A stretch of 64,000 nt of DNA from an uncultured Cohaesibacter sp. (lineage in GTDB: Bacteria > Pseudomonadota > Alphaproteobacteria > Rhizobiales > Cohaesibacteraceae), in NCBI RefSeq assembly GCF_963667045.1, contig NZ_OY762934.1, positions 3,302,501 to 3,366,500 on the forward strand. Reading direction: 5' to 3'. Position 1 is the first letter of the stretch, and each line of letters begins with the position of its first letter. Position numbers and translations under genes: made by a program. The notes under the pieces were generated by a model. That model was given only the letters and a program-made list of their open reading frames with translations. It was not told the origin of the DNA and did no database searches. Shown piece by piece: positions 23,779 to 32,943 of this stretch.

Positions 23779-24455
23779 GCCGCTCCTTTCATGCGATATA
23801 TGTCAGGACCACTGTTTGGCCCGAAAGAGAACATCTCTTTTTGCCCCATGCCAGACCAGTTGCGCAGGGCCGACCAGACCCCCCGGTCCAGGCGGTAACG
23901 ATCGATCGGGATCATTCCCTTGTAATGCTGGGAATGGGCCATTCCGGTGCCGCTATACTGGAAACCGCATTTCTCGGCGATGCGTCGGGACGCGCCGCAG
24001 GAAACCCGGCAGCGCGCCACGAGCGCTTCCAGATTCGGCTGATTCATGTTCGGGCTCGAAAATGCAAAATCTGCCACAGCCTGAATGGCTCGTGTGGCGT
24101 AACCGTGCTGCCAATGGTCGCGCTTGATGATGACGCTGACTTCTGCCTGCTTTCGGTCTTCTTCAAGCTGCAGACAAATCACGCCAATCAAGGCCCCAGT
24201 CATATTGGTGATGATGAAGGGGAACTCGGTTGGGTCCGTCTTCTCGGTCTGATTGAGATACCAGGACTTCGCGCCGTCGGCGGAAATCGGCAGCCAGTTG
24301 CTGCACAGGTTCTTTGTCAGGGCCGGGGTATTGGCAAGGGCGACCAGCGGTTCCAGATCTGTACGAGCTGGATGGCGCAACAGGAAAGGTTTGATTTCCG
24401 AACCCTCTCTACAGTCAGGCTCGGTCTCACGCAAACTTTCATCTATTTCCAACAT
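23775..24455 (-). CDS. GNAT family N-acetyltransferase, copy 3 (divergent)
   Basis: A 226-residue acetyltransferase-like protein, more distant than the other two. It has the GNAT layout: FLLRHPARTDLEPLVALANTP near residue 24, a beta strand FIITNMTGALIGVICL, the acetyl-CoA loop KRDHWQHGYATRAIQ (about 114-128) and SRRIAEKCGFQ. The C-terminal 45 residues show no family match. It heads the run of three overlapping GNAT genes. Confidence 0.8.
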   Translation of the reverse strand: MLEIDESLRETEPDCREGSEIKPFLLRHPARTDLEPLVALANTPALTKNLCSNWLPISADGAKSWYLNQTEKTDPTEFPFIITNMTGALIGVICLQLEEDRKQAEVSVIIKRDHWQHGYATRAIQAVADFAFSSPNMNQPNLEALVARCRVSCGASRRIAEKCGFQYSGTGMAHSQHYKGMIPIDRYRLDRGVWSALRNWSGMGQKEMFSFGPNSGPDIYRMKGAA

Positions 24456-24484
24456 TTGTCCCTCCTATGGGGTTGGGTTGAGAT

Positions 24485-24521
24485 CAAAAGAAAAGGGAAG
24501 ATGGTGTCCCATCTCCCCTTT
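24485..24521 (-). terminator. Terminator downstream of rpmA
   Basis: On the minus strand an arm beginning AAAGGGGAGATGG pairs with CCATCTTCCCTTT with one G-T pair, followed by a T-rich TTCTTTTGAT. It would end rplU-rpmA messages in part before the acetyltransferase genes. Confidence 0.7.
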
Positions 24522-24615
24522 AATCTTTTGGCTCTCTTGCCCTTTTCAGGAGGGAGGCCTTCACGATTTTCCGGGGTCTGGGACACCGGCAAATCGTATC
24601 ATGTTCATGCCAGTG

Positions 24616-24885
24616 TTATTCAGCCGCTTCCGCCATCGGGTTCACGGACACGTAAGTTCGGCCATTCGCTTTGGTCGCGAACTCTACGTTGCCTTTGACG
24701 GTCGCAAAGATGGTGTGGTCTTTGCCCATGCCGACATTGTTGCCCGGGTGCCATTTGGTGCCGCGCTGACGAATGATAATGTTACCTGCGATAACAAGTT
24801 CACCGCCGAATTTTTTCACGCCCAGACGACGGCCAGCTGTATCGCGGCCGTTACGGGATGAACCACCTGCCTTTTTATGTGCCAT
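24616..24885 (-). CDS. rpmA: 50S ribosomal protein bL27
   Basis: bL27 reaches into the peptidyl-transferase centre with its N-terminus. The 89-residue product begins [20 protein letters not shown] and has [15 protein letters not shown], all as in the family. It lies 23 bp after rplU and is followed by a terminator. Confidence 0.98.
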   Translation of the reverse strand: MAHKKAGGSSRNGRDTAGRRLGVKKFGGELVIAGNIIIRQRGTKWHPGNNVGMGKDHTIFATVKGNVEFATKANGRTYVSVNPMAEAAE

Positions 24886-24908
24886 TTTGGTGTCTCCTCG
24901 TCTCTAAC

Positions 24909-25514
24909 TTATTTCTCAGCGGCAAAAGCAGCTGCCTGCTCAAGCCAGTTGTCACGTTCGATGCGGCCCTTGAAGTTCAGCGCATCATCGATTTTGGCGA
25001 TGTCGTCAGCAGTGAAGGCTGCGATCTGAGCGAAAGAAGTGATGCCCAGAGCGTTCAGTTTACCTTCAAGAACAGGTCCAACGCCAGAGATTTTTTTCAG
25101 GTCGTCTTTTTCAGCCGGAGCGGTAAAGAGCGGAGCAGTGTCTGCTGCCGGTTCTTCCTTGGCCGGGGTTGCCTTCTTGGCAGCCTTTACCGGAGCCTTG
25201 CCGCCGGTCAGGATCTCGGAGATCTTGACGGTGGTGAAATACTGACGATGGCCATTGCGACGACGGGAATTCTGACGACGGCGTTTCTTGAAGATGATGA
25301 TCTTGCGGCCACGGCCCTGATCAACAATCTCTGCTGCAACAGATGCGCCTTCAACGAGAGGAGCGCCAACCTGTGCATCGCCTTCGCCGCCAACCAGCAG
25401 AACGCTGTCAAAGACAACGGTTTCGCCAGCTTCGCCTTCGAGCTTTTCGACCTTGATTACATCTTCGGGGGAAACAGTGTACTGCTTACCACCGGTTTTG
25501 ATGACTGCGAACAT
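24909..25514 (-). CDS. rplU: 50S ribosomal protein bL21 with C-terminal helix-hairpin-helix extension
   Basis: Residues 1 to about 103 are the normal bL21 ([12 protein letters not shown], then [15 protein letters not shown] near 77-91). Most bL21 proteins stop there. Here a Lys/Ala/Pro-rich linker (about 104-135) leads to a second domain with [19 protein letters not shown] and a second helical repeat, a helix-hairpin-helix type fold. Such extensions are seen in some alphaproteobacterial bL21 proteins; the role is not known to me. It is the first gene of the block and has a strong promoter about 166 bp upstream. Confidence 0.95.
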   Translation of the reverse strand: MFAVIKTGGKQYTVSPEDVIKVEKLEGEAGETVVFDSVLLVGGEGDAQVGAPLVEGASVAAEIVDQGRGRKIIIFKKRRRQNSRRRNGHRQYFTTVKISEILTGGKAPVKAAKKATPAKEEPAADTAPLFTAPAEKDDLKKISGVGPVLEGKLNALGITSFAQIAAFTADDIAKIDDALNFKGRIERDNWLEQAAAFAAEK

Positions 25515-25679
25515 TTTTTTCTCCGTTCAATCCAGGCTCCGAGAATCGAGTTCTGCGGGTCTGTCTTTTTCAGTCAGTTGCAGGATAGCCCGTTTGGTCA
25601 ATGAAATCAGTTGTTTACCGAAGTTCGTCCAGACAAGCAAAAGGGCGCGGGATTTTCCCCACGCCTCGAGTTCGAGCGC

Positions 25680-25707
25680 AATATACCGGGAAAGCGCGCA
25701 GAGTCAA
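25680..25707 (-). promoter_or_regulatory. Strong sigma-70-type promoter for rplU-rpmA
   Basis: Read on the minus strand, TTGACT (25707-25702) and TATATT (25685-25680) are separated by 16 bp, or CTTGAC by 17 bp. The transcript would have a leader of about 160 nt before rplU, long enough for control by a ribosomal protein. Confidence 0.7.
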
Positions 25708-25818
25708 GAAAAAGTGGACGTTTCTGACGCGTTTAGAGCCACTTGACGGAGCGTTGATGCCATCCCACATGCGAGGGGCTTACATGCATTTTCTGCGAGA
25801 CGCAAAAGGAAGGGTGAA

Positions 25819-26256
25819 ATGCAAGGACCGATTATCGATCTGGCGCTCTATGGCCCCGTCTTCTGGGCGGTTTATCTGCTGCTGGCAATGGTATTCGTTC
25901 AGGCGCTGGTCGCTTCCGTCGCGCACCGGGCTCAGACGTCCTACGTCCCCGGCATTGTCGATGAAACGCTTGGCCCGGAGTCGTTCGTGTTTCGCAGCCA
26001 TCGCACCTTCGTGAATTCCATCGAGAATGTGCCATTCATGGTCGCGCTGATTGCGTTGGCGCTGGCGAGCGGCTTCAGTCCTTGGTGGCTCTCGCTGCTG
26101 AGCTGGGTCTATGTTGCCGCGCGAGCCTGTCACATGGTGACCTATTATCTGGTGGCGACGCGGAAGAACCCGAGCCTGCGGAGCTATTTCTTCATGCTGG
26201 CGGTATTTGCTCAGTTGGTGCTGTTTGTAATGCTTGGCCTCAATTGGTTGTCATGA
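25819..26256 (+). CDS. MAPEG family membrane protein
   Basis: This 145-residue protein has four predicted membrane helices (VFWAVYLLLAMVFVQALVASV, FMVALIALALASGF, LLSWVYVAARA and FFMLAVFAQLVLFVMLGL). The MAPEG signature SHRTFVNSIENVPFM (about 59-73) lies between the first two. Family members are glutathione-dependent trimeric membrane enzymes; the bacterial substrate is unknown. It is divergent from the rplU block and ends about 210 bp before tRNA-Ser. Confidence 0.85.
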   Translation: MQGPIIDLALYGPVFWAVYLLLAMVFVQALVASVAHRAQTSYVPGIVDETLGPESFVFRSHRTFVNSIENVPFMVALIALALASGFSPWWLSLLSWVYVAARACHMVTYYLVATRKNPSLRSYFFMLAVFAQLVLFVMLGLNWLS

Positions 26257-26385
26257 CGTGACCAAGGCATTGCCTTTGACGCTTGATGTCGGCTCGCTGC
26301 GCCTGTCAAAGGGGGAGGGCGGGAAAACTTTTAACAGGCATCTGGGGGCATTTTGTTGCGGGTGGGGATTTTTTCGATTGACGTC

Positions 26386-26414
26386 TTGAGCTTGGGGGCC
26401 GGGGTGTGTATGGT
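26386..26414 (+). promoter_or_regulatory. Possible promoter of tRNA-Ser
   Basis: TTGAGC and TATGGT are 17 bp apart, ending 53 bp before the tRNA. The position fits a tRNA promoter; the match is moderate. Confidence 0.4.
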
Positions 26415-26466
26415 CCGGCCACCTTTTTGAGCTTTCAATGACCACATTTAGCTCGAAATGGTTTGC

Positions 26467-26556
26467 GGAGAGGTGCCGGAGTGGTCGAACGGGGCGGTCT
26501 CGAAAACCGTTGATCGCGCAAGCGTTCCGAGGGTTCGAATCCCTCTCTCTCCGCCA
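26467..26556 (+). tRNA. tRNA-Ser (anticodon CGA)
   Basis: The 90-nt sequence folds as a class II tRNA. The acceptor GGAGAGG pairs with TCTCTCC (one G-T), the anticodon loop is CTCGAAA, and there is a long variable arm (GATCGCGCAAGCGTTC region). The T-arm is GAGGG-TTCGAAT-CCCTC, followed by discriminator G and an encoded CCA. It reads UCG codons. A broken integrase lies directly 3' to it, so it is a likely past attachment site. Confidence 0.96.
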
Positions 26557-26618
26557 TCTTATTGATATCATTAAACTAATTTCTTTTTTATGCGGCATGT
26601 TACAGGTTCTGACACAAA

Positions 26619-26933
26619 ATGTGCTTCAGAATGAGTGTCGCTATGCAGATGGCAAAGCCTGGTAAGACCATCGATTTCTATCGTGGTCAGTATCGCGCAA
26701 CGGTTACTGTGCCCGAGCGCTTGAGGCCCTTCATTGTCAAGCCTGACGGCACACCCCGCTCAACTTTAGAGAAACGTTTGGGCACAACGGACCCGAGGCA
26801 GGCCAAGAAGCGCTCCTACGCCATTCTCGCAAGCTTCTACGCCATCTTGGACGAGGCAAAGTCCCGGCGCGAGCAAGCAAGGGCAGAGCAGGGTGCTAGA
26901 AGCCGGCCCAGAAGCGATCAGCGAACTCCGTAG
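26619..26933 (+). pseudogene. Tyrosine-recombinase (phage/island integrase) N-terminal fragment
   Basis: About 100 codons encode what looks like the N-terminal arm-binding part of a site-specific integrase: KTIDFYRGQYRATVTVPERL, then KRLGTTDPRQAKKRSYAILA. The catalytic domain with its R-H-R-Y residues is missing. Near 26890 the sense appears to shift to another frame (EAGPEAISELRS) before stopping. The position 60 bp after the tRNA 3' end and the same orientation are typical for an island integrase. The identification rests on the general pattern of such N-termini. Confidence 0.6.
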
Positions 26934-26941
26934 TACCATCG

Positions 26942-27230
26942 GAGAGTGGGGAGGATGATAGCACTCCCTTATTCGATCAATCGCACCGGCGAGATGGAAC
27001 ATGTGAACGGGCAGCCTTCGCCTACGATGTGCAGACTGATGCATATACGTGTCCAGCTGGAAAGCTCTTGCGTCCAGCGCAACGGGTTTACCGAAATCGA
27101 CAATTGCCCATTGATGCCGACAACATGGTGCGTTATCGCGTCAGCAAGAAGGATTGTGACCTTTGCCCTCAGAAAACAAAATGCTGTCCAACACAGCCCT
27201 TTCGCAAGGTACAGCGCCTCCGGCAAGCGT
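26942..27230 (+). pseudogene. IS1182-like transposase fragment
   Basis: One frame without a proper start reads DGTCERAAFAYDVQTDAYTC and then PAGKLLR, followed by the cysteine cluster KKDCDLCPQKTKCCPTQPFR. This is the pattern near the end of the DDE domain in IS1182-family transposases (YD..TD.Y.CPAGK, then DC..C....CC). The N-terminal part and the end are absent, and after FRKVQR the similarity stops. No terminal repeats are visible, so it is a dead remnant in the tRNA-Ser scar. Confidence 0.65.
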
Positions 27231-27324
27231 GCCGCAGGATCTGCATGCCCGTCTTCAGGCACAGAATGTCCACGTCAGTGTCAGAAACGATAAGCTCCGT
27301 CTCGATGCCACCTTGAAGGCATAG
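27181..27324 (+). pseudogene. Possible fragment of a class V aminotransferase C-terminus
   Basis: A 47-codon frame overlapping the end of the transposase remnant ends with DLHARLQAQNVHVSVRNDKL and RLDATLKA. The pattern resembles the last strand-helix unit of class V aminotransferases/cysteine desulfurases. It is too short to be sure and may be chance; it is listed because the region is clearly a patchwork of gene ends. Confidence 0.25.
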
Positions 27325-27341
27325 CAGTCTGAAGGCTTCAC

Positions 27342-27380
27342 AAAAGAAAACCCCACGCTGATGCAGATTTCAGCGTGGGG
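27342..27380 (-). terminator. Terminator of the pyrone-dicarboxylate operon
   Basis: CCCCACGCTGA (27351-27361) and TCAGCGTGGGG (27370-27380) form a perfect 11 bp stem with an 8-base loop. On the minus strand it is followed by TTTTCTTTTG, 35 bp after the ligI stop. Confidence 0.9.
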
Positions 27381-27414
27381 TCTGTTGGCAGGGAGAATCT
27401 GTTCGCTGGTTTGA

Positions 27415-28287
27415 TCAGTCAGCCCAATAGAGCCGATTGGGATTCTCCACCAGCAACAGGTGCTGTTGCCGTTCCGATGGTGCGATCATGGGAATGACGT
27501 CGGTCAGGAAACCATCATCCGGCATGTGGCTCTTCATGTTCGGATGGGGCCAGTCCGTTCCCCACAACACGCGATGCGGAAACTGCTCCACCAGATAGTT
27601 CGCGAAGGGGATGACATCGTCATAGGGCAAGCCCTTGATCGACAGTCGTTCCGGACAACTGACTTTTGTCCAGAAATTTTCATGCTCTCTCAGCAGAGAG
27701 ACAAAGTCCTGAAAGGCCGGATCACCAACTCCCTTGGAAACATCCGCCCGTCCCATATGATCGACCACGACCGTGACCGGCAGGGACGTGAGGAACGGTT
27801 TCAGCTCCGACAGGTCTTGCGCTTCGAAATAGACAATCACATGCCAGCCGAATGGCTTGATCTTGTCGACGATCCGGCGGAAAACCTCTTTCGGCGTATC
27901 ATCTACGAGACGCTTTAGGAAGTTGAACCGCACCCCGCGCACCCCGGCTTCGTGCATCTCCTGCAACTCGGCCTCGGTGATATCCGGCCCAACCACGGCG
28001 ATGCCCCTTGCCTTGTCGCCCGCAGTCCGCAGGGCATCCAGCAGGGCGTCATTGTTCTTGCCGTGACAGCTGGCCTGAACGATGACATTGCGAGAGAAGC
28101 CCAGAAAGTCCCTCAGAGCGAACAGTTGCTCCTTGGAGGCATCACACGGCGTATACTTGCGTTCCGGTGCGAAGGGAAAAATTTCAGCTGGACCAAAGAC
28201 ATGGCAATGAGCATCAACCGCACCTACGGGTGGAACATAGTCAGGTTTCTTAGGATTGGGATGAAACGGGAGATAGTCGGGAGTCAT
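27415..28287 (-). CDS. ligI: 2-pyrone-4,6-dicarboxylate hydrolase (LigI-like amidohydrolase)
   Basis: LigI opens the lactone ring of 2-pyrone-4,6-dicarboxylate (PDC) to 4-oxalomesaconate. This 290-residue protein follows the LigI pattern closely: AIDAHCHVFGP-like start (VDAHCHVFGP), ARNVIVQASCHG-like SRNVIVQASCHG, GVRFNFLKRLVDD, VVDHMGRADV and VLWGTDWPHPNMK. The His pair near the N-terminus, the DHMGR histidine and the WGTDWPHP Asp are the active-site positions of cog3618 amidohydrolases. The start at 28287 (ATG) is preferred over an upstream TTG; it overlaps the TRAP gene by 38 bp. It is last in the operon. Confidence 0.9.
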   Translation of the reverse strand: MTPDYLPFHPNPKKPDYVPPVGAVDAHCHVFGPAEIFPFAPERKYTPCDASKEQLFALRDFLGFSRNVIVQASCHGKNNDALLDALRTAGDKARGIAVVGPDITEAELQEMHEAGVRGVRFNFLKRLVDDTPKEVFRRIVDKIKPFGWHVIVYFEAQDLSELKPFLTSLPVTVVVDHMGRADVSKGVGDPAFQDFVSLLREHENFWTKVSCPERLSIKGLPYDDVIPFANYLVEQFPHRVLWGTDWPHPNMKSHMPDDGFLTDVIPMIAPSERQQHLLLVENPNRLYWAD

Positions 28288-30199
28288 TGGAATATACCGC
28301 TTTCCATACAATGAAGATTACGATTGCCGCACCGATCACCTTGGCGCCAAGCGAGGTCAAGTCGGTCTGAACATCACTGAAAGGCCCGATCAGGAAGATT
28401 GAAGAGACAATCAGTCCGATCCGTTCGATGACCATCAGCTTGCGACCGATCCAGCCGGTGAAGGATGCACCGAGCGCAAAGACCGCTGCAAAGGCACCAA
28501 TCGTTGCGATGACGATCTGAACCGGGGTCCCGATCAGCAACAGCTCCGGTGCATAGACGAACATGAAGGGAGCGACGATGCTGACAAAACCCAGACGCAT
28601 AGCCTCGAAGGCGGTTTCGTTTGGATCCGATCCGGCAATCGATGCACCTGCATATGCAGCAACGGCGACTGGCGGTGTGATGGCAGACAGAAGCCCATAG
28701 TAGAAGATGAACATGTGGCCAGCGAGGATCGGAAGACCGAAATTCTCAAGGGCCGGAGCCACCAGAATGGCCAGCAGCAGATAGGCGGCCGACGTCGGCA
28801 TGCCCATTCCGAGAATGAAGGATGCCGCCATCGTCAGAAGGAGCACAGCCAGCATGCTATTGCCACCCCAGGACAGGATCATTGAGGATACCTGCAGGGC
28901 AAGACCGGTCAGGGTCAGCACACCGATGAGAATGCCGGCAATGGCAACCGCACCGATGATCGGCATGACGTTACGAAGTGTCACGACGCAAACCTCAAGC
29001 ACATCGGCAATGGACACACGGGTATCCTTGGACCATGGCGAGAGCAGAAGCGTTGCAATGATGCAGAGGACCGCAGCCTTGCCCGGCGTGAAGCCATAAG
29101 CCAGAAAGCCGATGAGGGCGACCAGCGGCAACAGCATGTATCCCTGCTTGCGGAGCACGCTCCAGATGGACGGGATCTCATCCGGATTGGCGCGGGGAAG
29201 ATTGAACTTGCCAGCTTCCAGACGAACGGCAACAAGCAGAGCGAACACATACATGAGCGCCGGAATGGCCGCCGCAGCTGCGATGGTCGCATAGGGAATC
29301 TGCGTCATCTCGGCCATCAGGAAGGCAGCGGCCCCCATCACCGGCGGCATGATCTGACCGGCGGAGGCAGCCGCGGATTCAATGGCCGCGGCAACTTTCG
29401 GACGATAGCCGGTTCGCTTCATCAGCGGAATGGTGAAGGTGCCCGTCGTGACAACACCGGCAACAGCGGAGCCGTTGATGGAGCTGAACATCGAGGTTGA
29501 GATCACGGCAGTGAGAGCCGGTCCACCCTGCACACTTCCCGTAAGGGCATGAGCAATGTCCACAAACACCTTCCCGAGTCCTGAACGCAGGAGAATGCCA
29601 CCAAGCAGGGAGAAGAGCAGAATATATTCTGCCGCCACCCCCATTGGCATGGAGAACAGGCCTTCGGTGCGCAGGAACAGGTTGGAGGTCAGGCGATCAA
29701 GGCTATAGCCCGCATGGCCGTAAGCACCCGGAATGAGGTAACCGAAGAAGGCATAGGAAAGCGCAGAAAGCCCCAGAATGACCATCGTCCAGCCGAGATA
29801 GCAGCGCGCCAGGATCAGGGCAACAACCACTGTGGCCACGAACAGATAGACGTCTGTCTGGTTGGCAATGGCTCCCATCCGGATGATCGAGATATAGTTG
29901 TGATAGAGATAGGGCCCGGGGACAAGCGCTAGAATCGCCAACAGATAGAAGAGAATGCGAAAAGCGATATTGCGCTGCTTGACCGCTATCAGCAGCATGC
30001 CGCCGCCAGCCAGAAGAGAGAAAAAGAGGCTGCGCATCAGCAGCGCCGTCAAGGCACTGAAATAGGCGTTGTAGATCACCAGCGCAGCACCAGCCACCGC
30101 GATCAGCGTGATCGCGAGCCCGGCCAGAACGCGTTCCAAGGGAGAGAGCGTATCATTCTCCGGCAGGAAGCGAGAAACATAGGAATCAAACACGGACAT
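28250..30199 (-). CDS. TRAP transporter fused permease (4TM+12TM), TAXI type
   Basis: A 649-residue membrane protein with about 16-18 hydrophobic helices. It joins the small (DctQ-like) and large (DctM-like) TRAP subunits in one chain, as is usual for TAXI-type systems. Typical TRAP large-subunit signatures are seen (GVVTTGTFTIPLMKRTGY, IMPPVMGAAAFLMAEMTQIP and GMGMPTSAAYLLLAILVAP). It should import an organic anion with a sodium gradient, receiving substrate from the TAXI binding protein encoded 65 bp upstream. The ATG at 30199 is chosen over a TTG five codons upstream. Context suggests a pathway acid such as PDC or a related tricarboxylate. Confidence 0.92.
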   Translation of the reverse strand: MSVFDSYVSRFLPENDTLSPLERVLAGLAITLIAVAGAALVIYNAYFSALTALLMRSLFFSLLAGGGMLLIAVKQRNIAFRILFYLLAILALVPGPYLYHNYISIIRMGAIANQTDVYLFVATVVVALILARCYLGWTMVILGLSALSYAFFGYLIPGAYGHAGYSLDRLTSNLFLRTEGLFSMPMGVAAEYILLFSLLGGILLRSGLGKVFVDIAHALTGSVQGGPALTAVISTSMFSSINGSAVAGVVTTGTFTIPLMKRTGYRPKVAAAIESAAASAGQIMPPVMGAAAFLMAEMTQIPYATIAAAAAIPALMYVFALLVAVRLEAGKFNLPRANPDEIPSIWSVLRKQGYMLLPLVALIGFLAYGFTPGKAAVLCIIATLLLSPWSKDTRVSIADVLEVCVVTLRNVMPIIGAVAIAGILIGVLTLTGLALQVSSMILSWGGNSMLAVLLLTMAASFILGMGMPTSAAYLLLAILVAPALENFGLPILAGHMFIFYYGLLSAITPPVAVAAYAGASIAGSDPNETAFEAMRLGFVSIVAPFMFVYAPELLLIGTPVQIVIATIGAFAAVFALGASFTGWIGRKLMVIERIGLIVSSIFLIGPFSDVQTDLTSLGAKVIGAAIVIFIVWKAVYSNDSRLSPVSSQS

Positions 30200-30264
30200 G
30201 ACCCTTGAGTTCAAAAAATGAAGGGGAGCCGGGGGAGTGCTTAAGACGCACTCCCGCCATGAGA

Positions 30265-31182
30265 CTACTCGCTGTAGTAACGCGCAGCACCGGGATGCAG
30301 AGGAATCGGTGTTTTGGGCGCATTCTCACGGGTAATCAGTGCGGCAGAAGGATGGACCTTTGCCAGCTTGTCCAGATGTTCCATGATGGTCTTGGTGATC
30401 AGATAGACAGTTTCTTCATCCGCATCCTTGCTGGTGAAGAGGATCACGGGATCAGTGATGGCAAGTGTCGGTTCGGCATTGCCATTATAGATGCCGCCCG
30501 GAATTTCAGAGGTGGAATAGTATGGATATTCCTGAATCAGGGCAGCGGATTTTTCCTTGTCGACCGGCAGAAGCCTGGTCTCGGTCGTGGTGGTCAGTTC
30601 GATGAAAGCCGAAACCGGAACGCCAGCCAGCACGAAGGACGCATCGAGGTTGCCATTCTTGATGGCATTGGTTGCTTCCCCGTAGGACAGATACTGGATG
30701 TTGTTCATGTTGAAGGCGTTATGAGCCGTCAGAACGCGCTCGGCCAGAACGGACGAGTTGGACCCCGGAGGTCCGACGGAGATGCGCAGATCCTTGAGAT
30801 CAGCAATGGTGGTCGCCTTGGAATCCTCGGTCGCTGCGATTTGCAATATGGCTGGGTAAAGGGCAGCTATTGCCATTACATTCTGTTTGGCCTCGAACGG
30901 ATCTTCTGCATTGTAACCGGCAAAGAGCGTTGAAGCAGACGAGAAACCGATCGACATCTGGCCCATGGAAACACGGCGTACATTCTCGATGGACGCGCCG
31001 GTCACCTCGGCATTGGCCGCGATTTCCCGGGTTTCGGTATTGAGCAGATCGGCAAGACCGGCGCCGACCGTGTAGAAGACGCCGCCGGTGCCGCCGGTGC
31101 CGATGGAGACGCGCTCAACGGCCTGTGCCGGCACGGATGAAAGAGCTGCAATCGCCGCAAACGCTATAAGACTTTTCCTCAT
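30265..31182 (-). CDS. TAXI family TRAP transporter solute-binding protein
   Basis: A 305-residue periplasmic binding protein. The signal peptide is MRKSLIAFAAIAALSSVPAQA. It is followed by VSIGTGGTGGVFYTVGAGLA, the defining N-terminal motif of TAXI (TRAP-associated extracytoplasmic immunogenic) proteins. It delivers substrate to the fused permease encoded next. The catabolic genes around it imply a dicarboxylate or tricarboxylate ligand. Confidence 0.93.
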   Translation of the reverse strand: MRKSLIAFAAIAALSSVPAQAVERVSIGTGGTGGVFYTVGAGLADLLNTETREIAANAEVTGASIENVRRVSMGQMSIGFSSASTLFAGYNAEDPFEAKQNVMAIAALYPAILQIAATEDSKATTIADLKDLRISVGPPGSNSSVLAERVLTAHNAFNMNNIQYLSYGEATNAIKNGNLDASFVLAGVPVSAFIELTTTTETRLLPVDKEKSAALIQEYPYYSTSEIPGGIYNGNAEPTLAITDPVILFTSKDADEETVYLITKTIMEHLDKLAKVHPSAALITRENAPKTPIPLHPGAARYYSE

Positions 31183-31223
31183 GTCATGTCCTCCCTAGAA
31201 CATCTGTACGGATGGTTTTTCAG

Positions 31224-32279
31224 TTAGTTGAACACCATCCCGTCGAACAGCTTTCTGGCTGTTCTCAATAAAGCTGACTTCTCAACGTTACCGGCATCAT
31301 CGAACTCTAGCGCAGTCGCGATGTCACCGATAGGATGTTCGATCCTCAAAATTTTGCTTTTTCCTTGTGGCAAAACGGCAAGCCTTGCCGCAGGTCCTTC
31401 CCGAAGCGCGCAGGCTGTTGCCACACTGACCGCTCCCAGAACACCGATCGATGCATGACACCGATGGGGAATGAAGGTGCGGGTCGTGATGCAACCACCG
31501 TTGCGCGGCGGAGAGACCAGAGTCATCTTGGGAACCGACTTGTCTGATACGTCTCCCAGATTCATCATTGGACCAGCCTGAAGACGGATGCTTTCCAGCT
31601 TTGCCTTCAGGTCTTCGTTGGCATCCAGCGCTTCTCGGTCCTCGTACCCCGAAATGCCCAGATCCTCTGCGGCCAGAATGGCAACAGGCATGCCATTGTC
31701 GATCATCGTGACGAAAACACCATCGATGATGTCACTCTCGTGCCCGGTGGGCAGAAGCGATCCGCAGCTGGACCCCTGCGTATCCTGAAAGGCCATCGGA
31801 ATACCGGCTGCCACACCGGGCACCCCGTCGATGGCCGTATCGCCCTCATAGACCACATGCCCGTCGGGCGTAGAGACCGTGAGGATGGCAACCTGACCGG
31901 TGTTTTCCATGAAGACCGCAACATCGGTCTTGTCCGGTTTAGCCTCGATCAGGCCTCTTTCGATGGCGAAGGGGCCCACGCCAGCCAGCATGTTGCCGCA
32001 GTTCTGGGCATCGGTTACAATCGGTTGATCAACAAAGACCTGAAGGAACAGGTAGTCCACGTCGATCCCTTCACGCTCCGATTTGCGGACCACGGCAATC
32101 TTCGATGTCAGCGGGTCGGCGCCTCCCATGCCGTCGATCTGACGGATGTCGGGCGACCCCATGATCCGCAACAGAAAGGCGTCGCGTGCCTCGATGTCGG
32201 AGGGCAGGTCTTCGGCGAGGAAAAATCCTCCCTTCGACGTGCCGCCGCGCATCCACATGCATCTGGTGCCCTCAGACAT
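31224..32279 (-). CDS. galD: 4-oxalomesaconate tautomerase (GalD/LigU-like, PrpF family)
   Basis: PrpF-fold isomerases of the GalD/LigU type shift a double bond in 4-oxalomesaconate so that the hydratase can act. The 351-residue protein starts [20 protein letters not shown], with a conserved catalytic cysteine region [20 protein letters not shown] (about 90-109). The second half carries the mirrored motif [19 protein letters not shown]. It overlaps the aldolase gene by 8 bp. The exact choice between tautomerase and allylic isomerase cannot be made from the sequence alone. Confidence 0.85.
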   Translation of the reverse strand: MSEGTRCMWMRGGTSKGGFFLAEDLPSDIEARDAFLLRIMGSPDIRQIDGMGGADPLTSKIAVVRKSEREGIDVDYLFLQVFVDQPIVTDAQNCGNMLAGVGPFAIERGLIEAKPDKTDVAVFMENTGQVAILTVSTPDGHVVYEGDTAIDGVPGVAAGIPMAFQDTQGSSCGSLLPTGHESDIIDGVFVTMIDNGMPVAILAAEDLGISGYEDREALDANEDLKAKLESIRLQAGPMMNLGDVSDKSVPKMTLVSPPRNGGCITTRTFIPHRCHASIGVLGAVSVATACALREGPAARLAVLPQGKSKILRIEHPIGDIATALEFDDAGNVEKSALLRTARKLFDGMVFN

Positions 32280-32943
32280 ATTTCAGTCCCTTGGCGGCTA
32301 GCTTTTCGCGCATGCCATAGACATCAAGCCCGACTTCACCGCTCTGGAAGCGGGCCCGGTTGCGTGCTTCCTTTTCCTCGCGGGCCTTGGAGGCTTCGAT
32401 GACCTTGCCGACATTCTGTCGCGGCACAACACAGACCCCGTCATCGTCGGCGATAATAACGTCACCCGGATGGATATGCTGACCGGCACAGACGATAGGC
32501 ACATTGATGTCGCCGAGGGTTTCCTTGACGGTGCCCTGCGCAGAAACGAAACGCGACCAGACCGGGAAGTCCATCGCCTGCAGTTCTCTGAGGTCACGCA
32601 CACCAGCTTCTATGACCAGACCACGAACCCCACGGTGTTTGAGCGCGGTGGCGAACAGTTCGCCAAAATAGCCCGCATCACTCGGAGAGGTCGGGGAAAT
32701 GACCAGAATGTCGCCTTCGCGGCACTGCTCTACGACCACATGGATCATCCAGTTGTCCGCCGGCGGAATGGAAATGGTGACCGCATTGCCAGCAATTCTC
32801 GCACCCGGATAGATCGGCCGCATGTAGCTCTTGAGCAGACCGGTCCGGCCCTGAGCCTCATGAACGGTGGCAACGCCGAATTCGGCAAGCTGATCCACCT
32901 GCTGCATGGGTGTCCGGTCAAAGGTTTGAACAACAACAGCCAT
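32272..32943 (-). CDS. galC: 4-carboxy-4-hydroxy-2-oxoadipate aldolase (LigK/GalC-like, RraA fold)
   Basis: This class II aldolase splits 4-carboxy-4-hydroxy-2-oxoadipate into pyruvate and oxaloacetate, the last step of the 4,5-cleavage pathway. The 223-residue protein has the metal/pyruvate site motif [20 protein letters not shown] followed by GVRDLRE (about residues 93-120), shared by LigK-type aldolases and RraA proteins. The C-terminal helix (about 180-223) is present as in aldolases and absent from RraA. It overlaps both neighbours slightly, so the three enzymes are co-translated. Confidence 0.88.
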   Translation of the reverse strand: MAVVVQTFDRTPMQQVDQLAEFGVATVHEAQGRTGLLKSYMRPIYPGARIAGNAVTISIPPADNWMIHVVVEQCREGDILVISPTSPSDAGYFGELFATALKHRGVRGLVIEAGVRDLRELQAMDFPVWSRFVSAQGTVKETLGDINVPIVCAGQHIHPGDVIIADDDGVCVVPRQNVGKVIEASKAREEKEARNRARFQSGEVGLDVYGMREKLAAKGLKYV

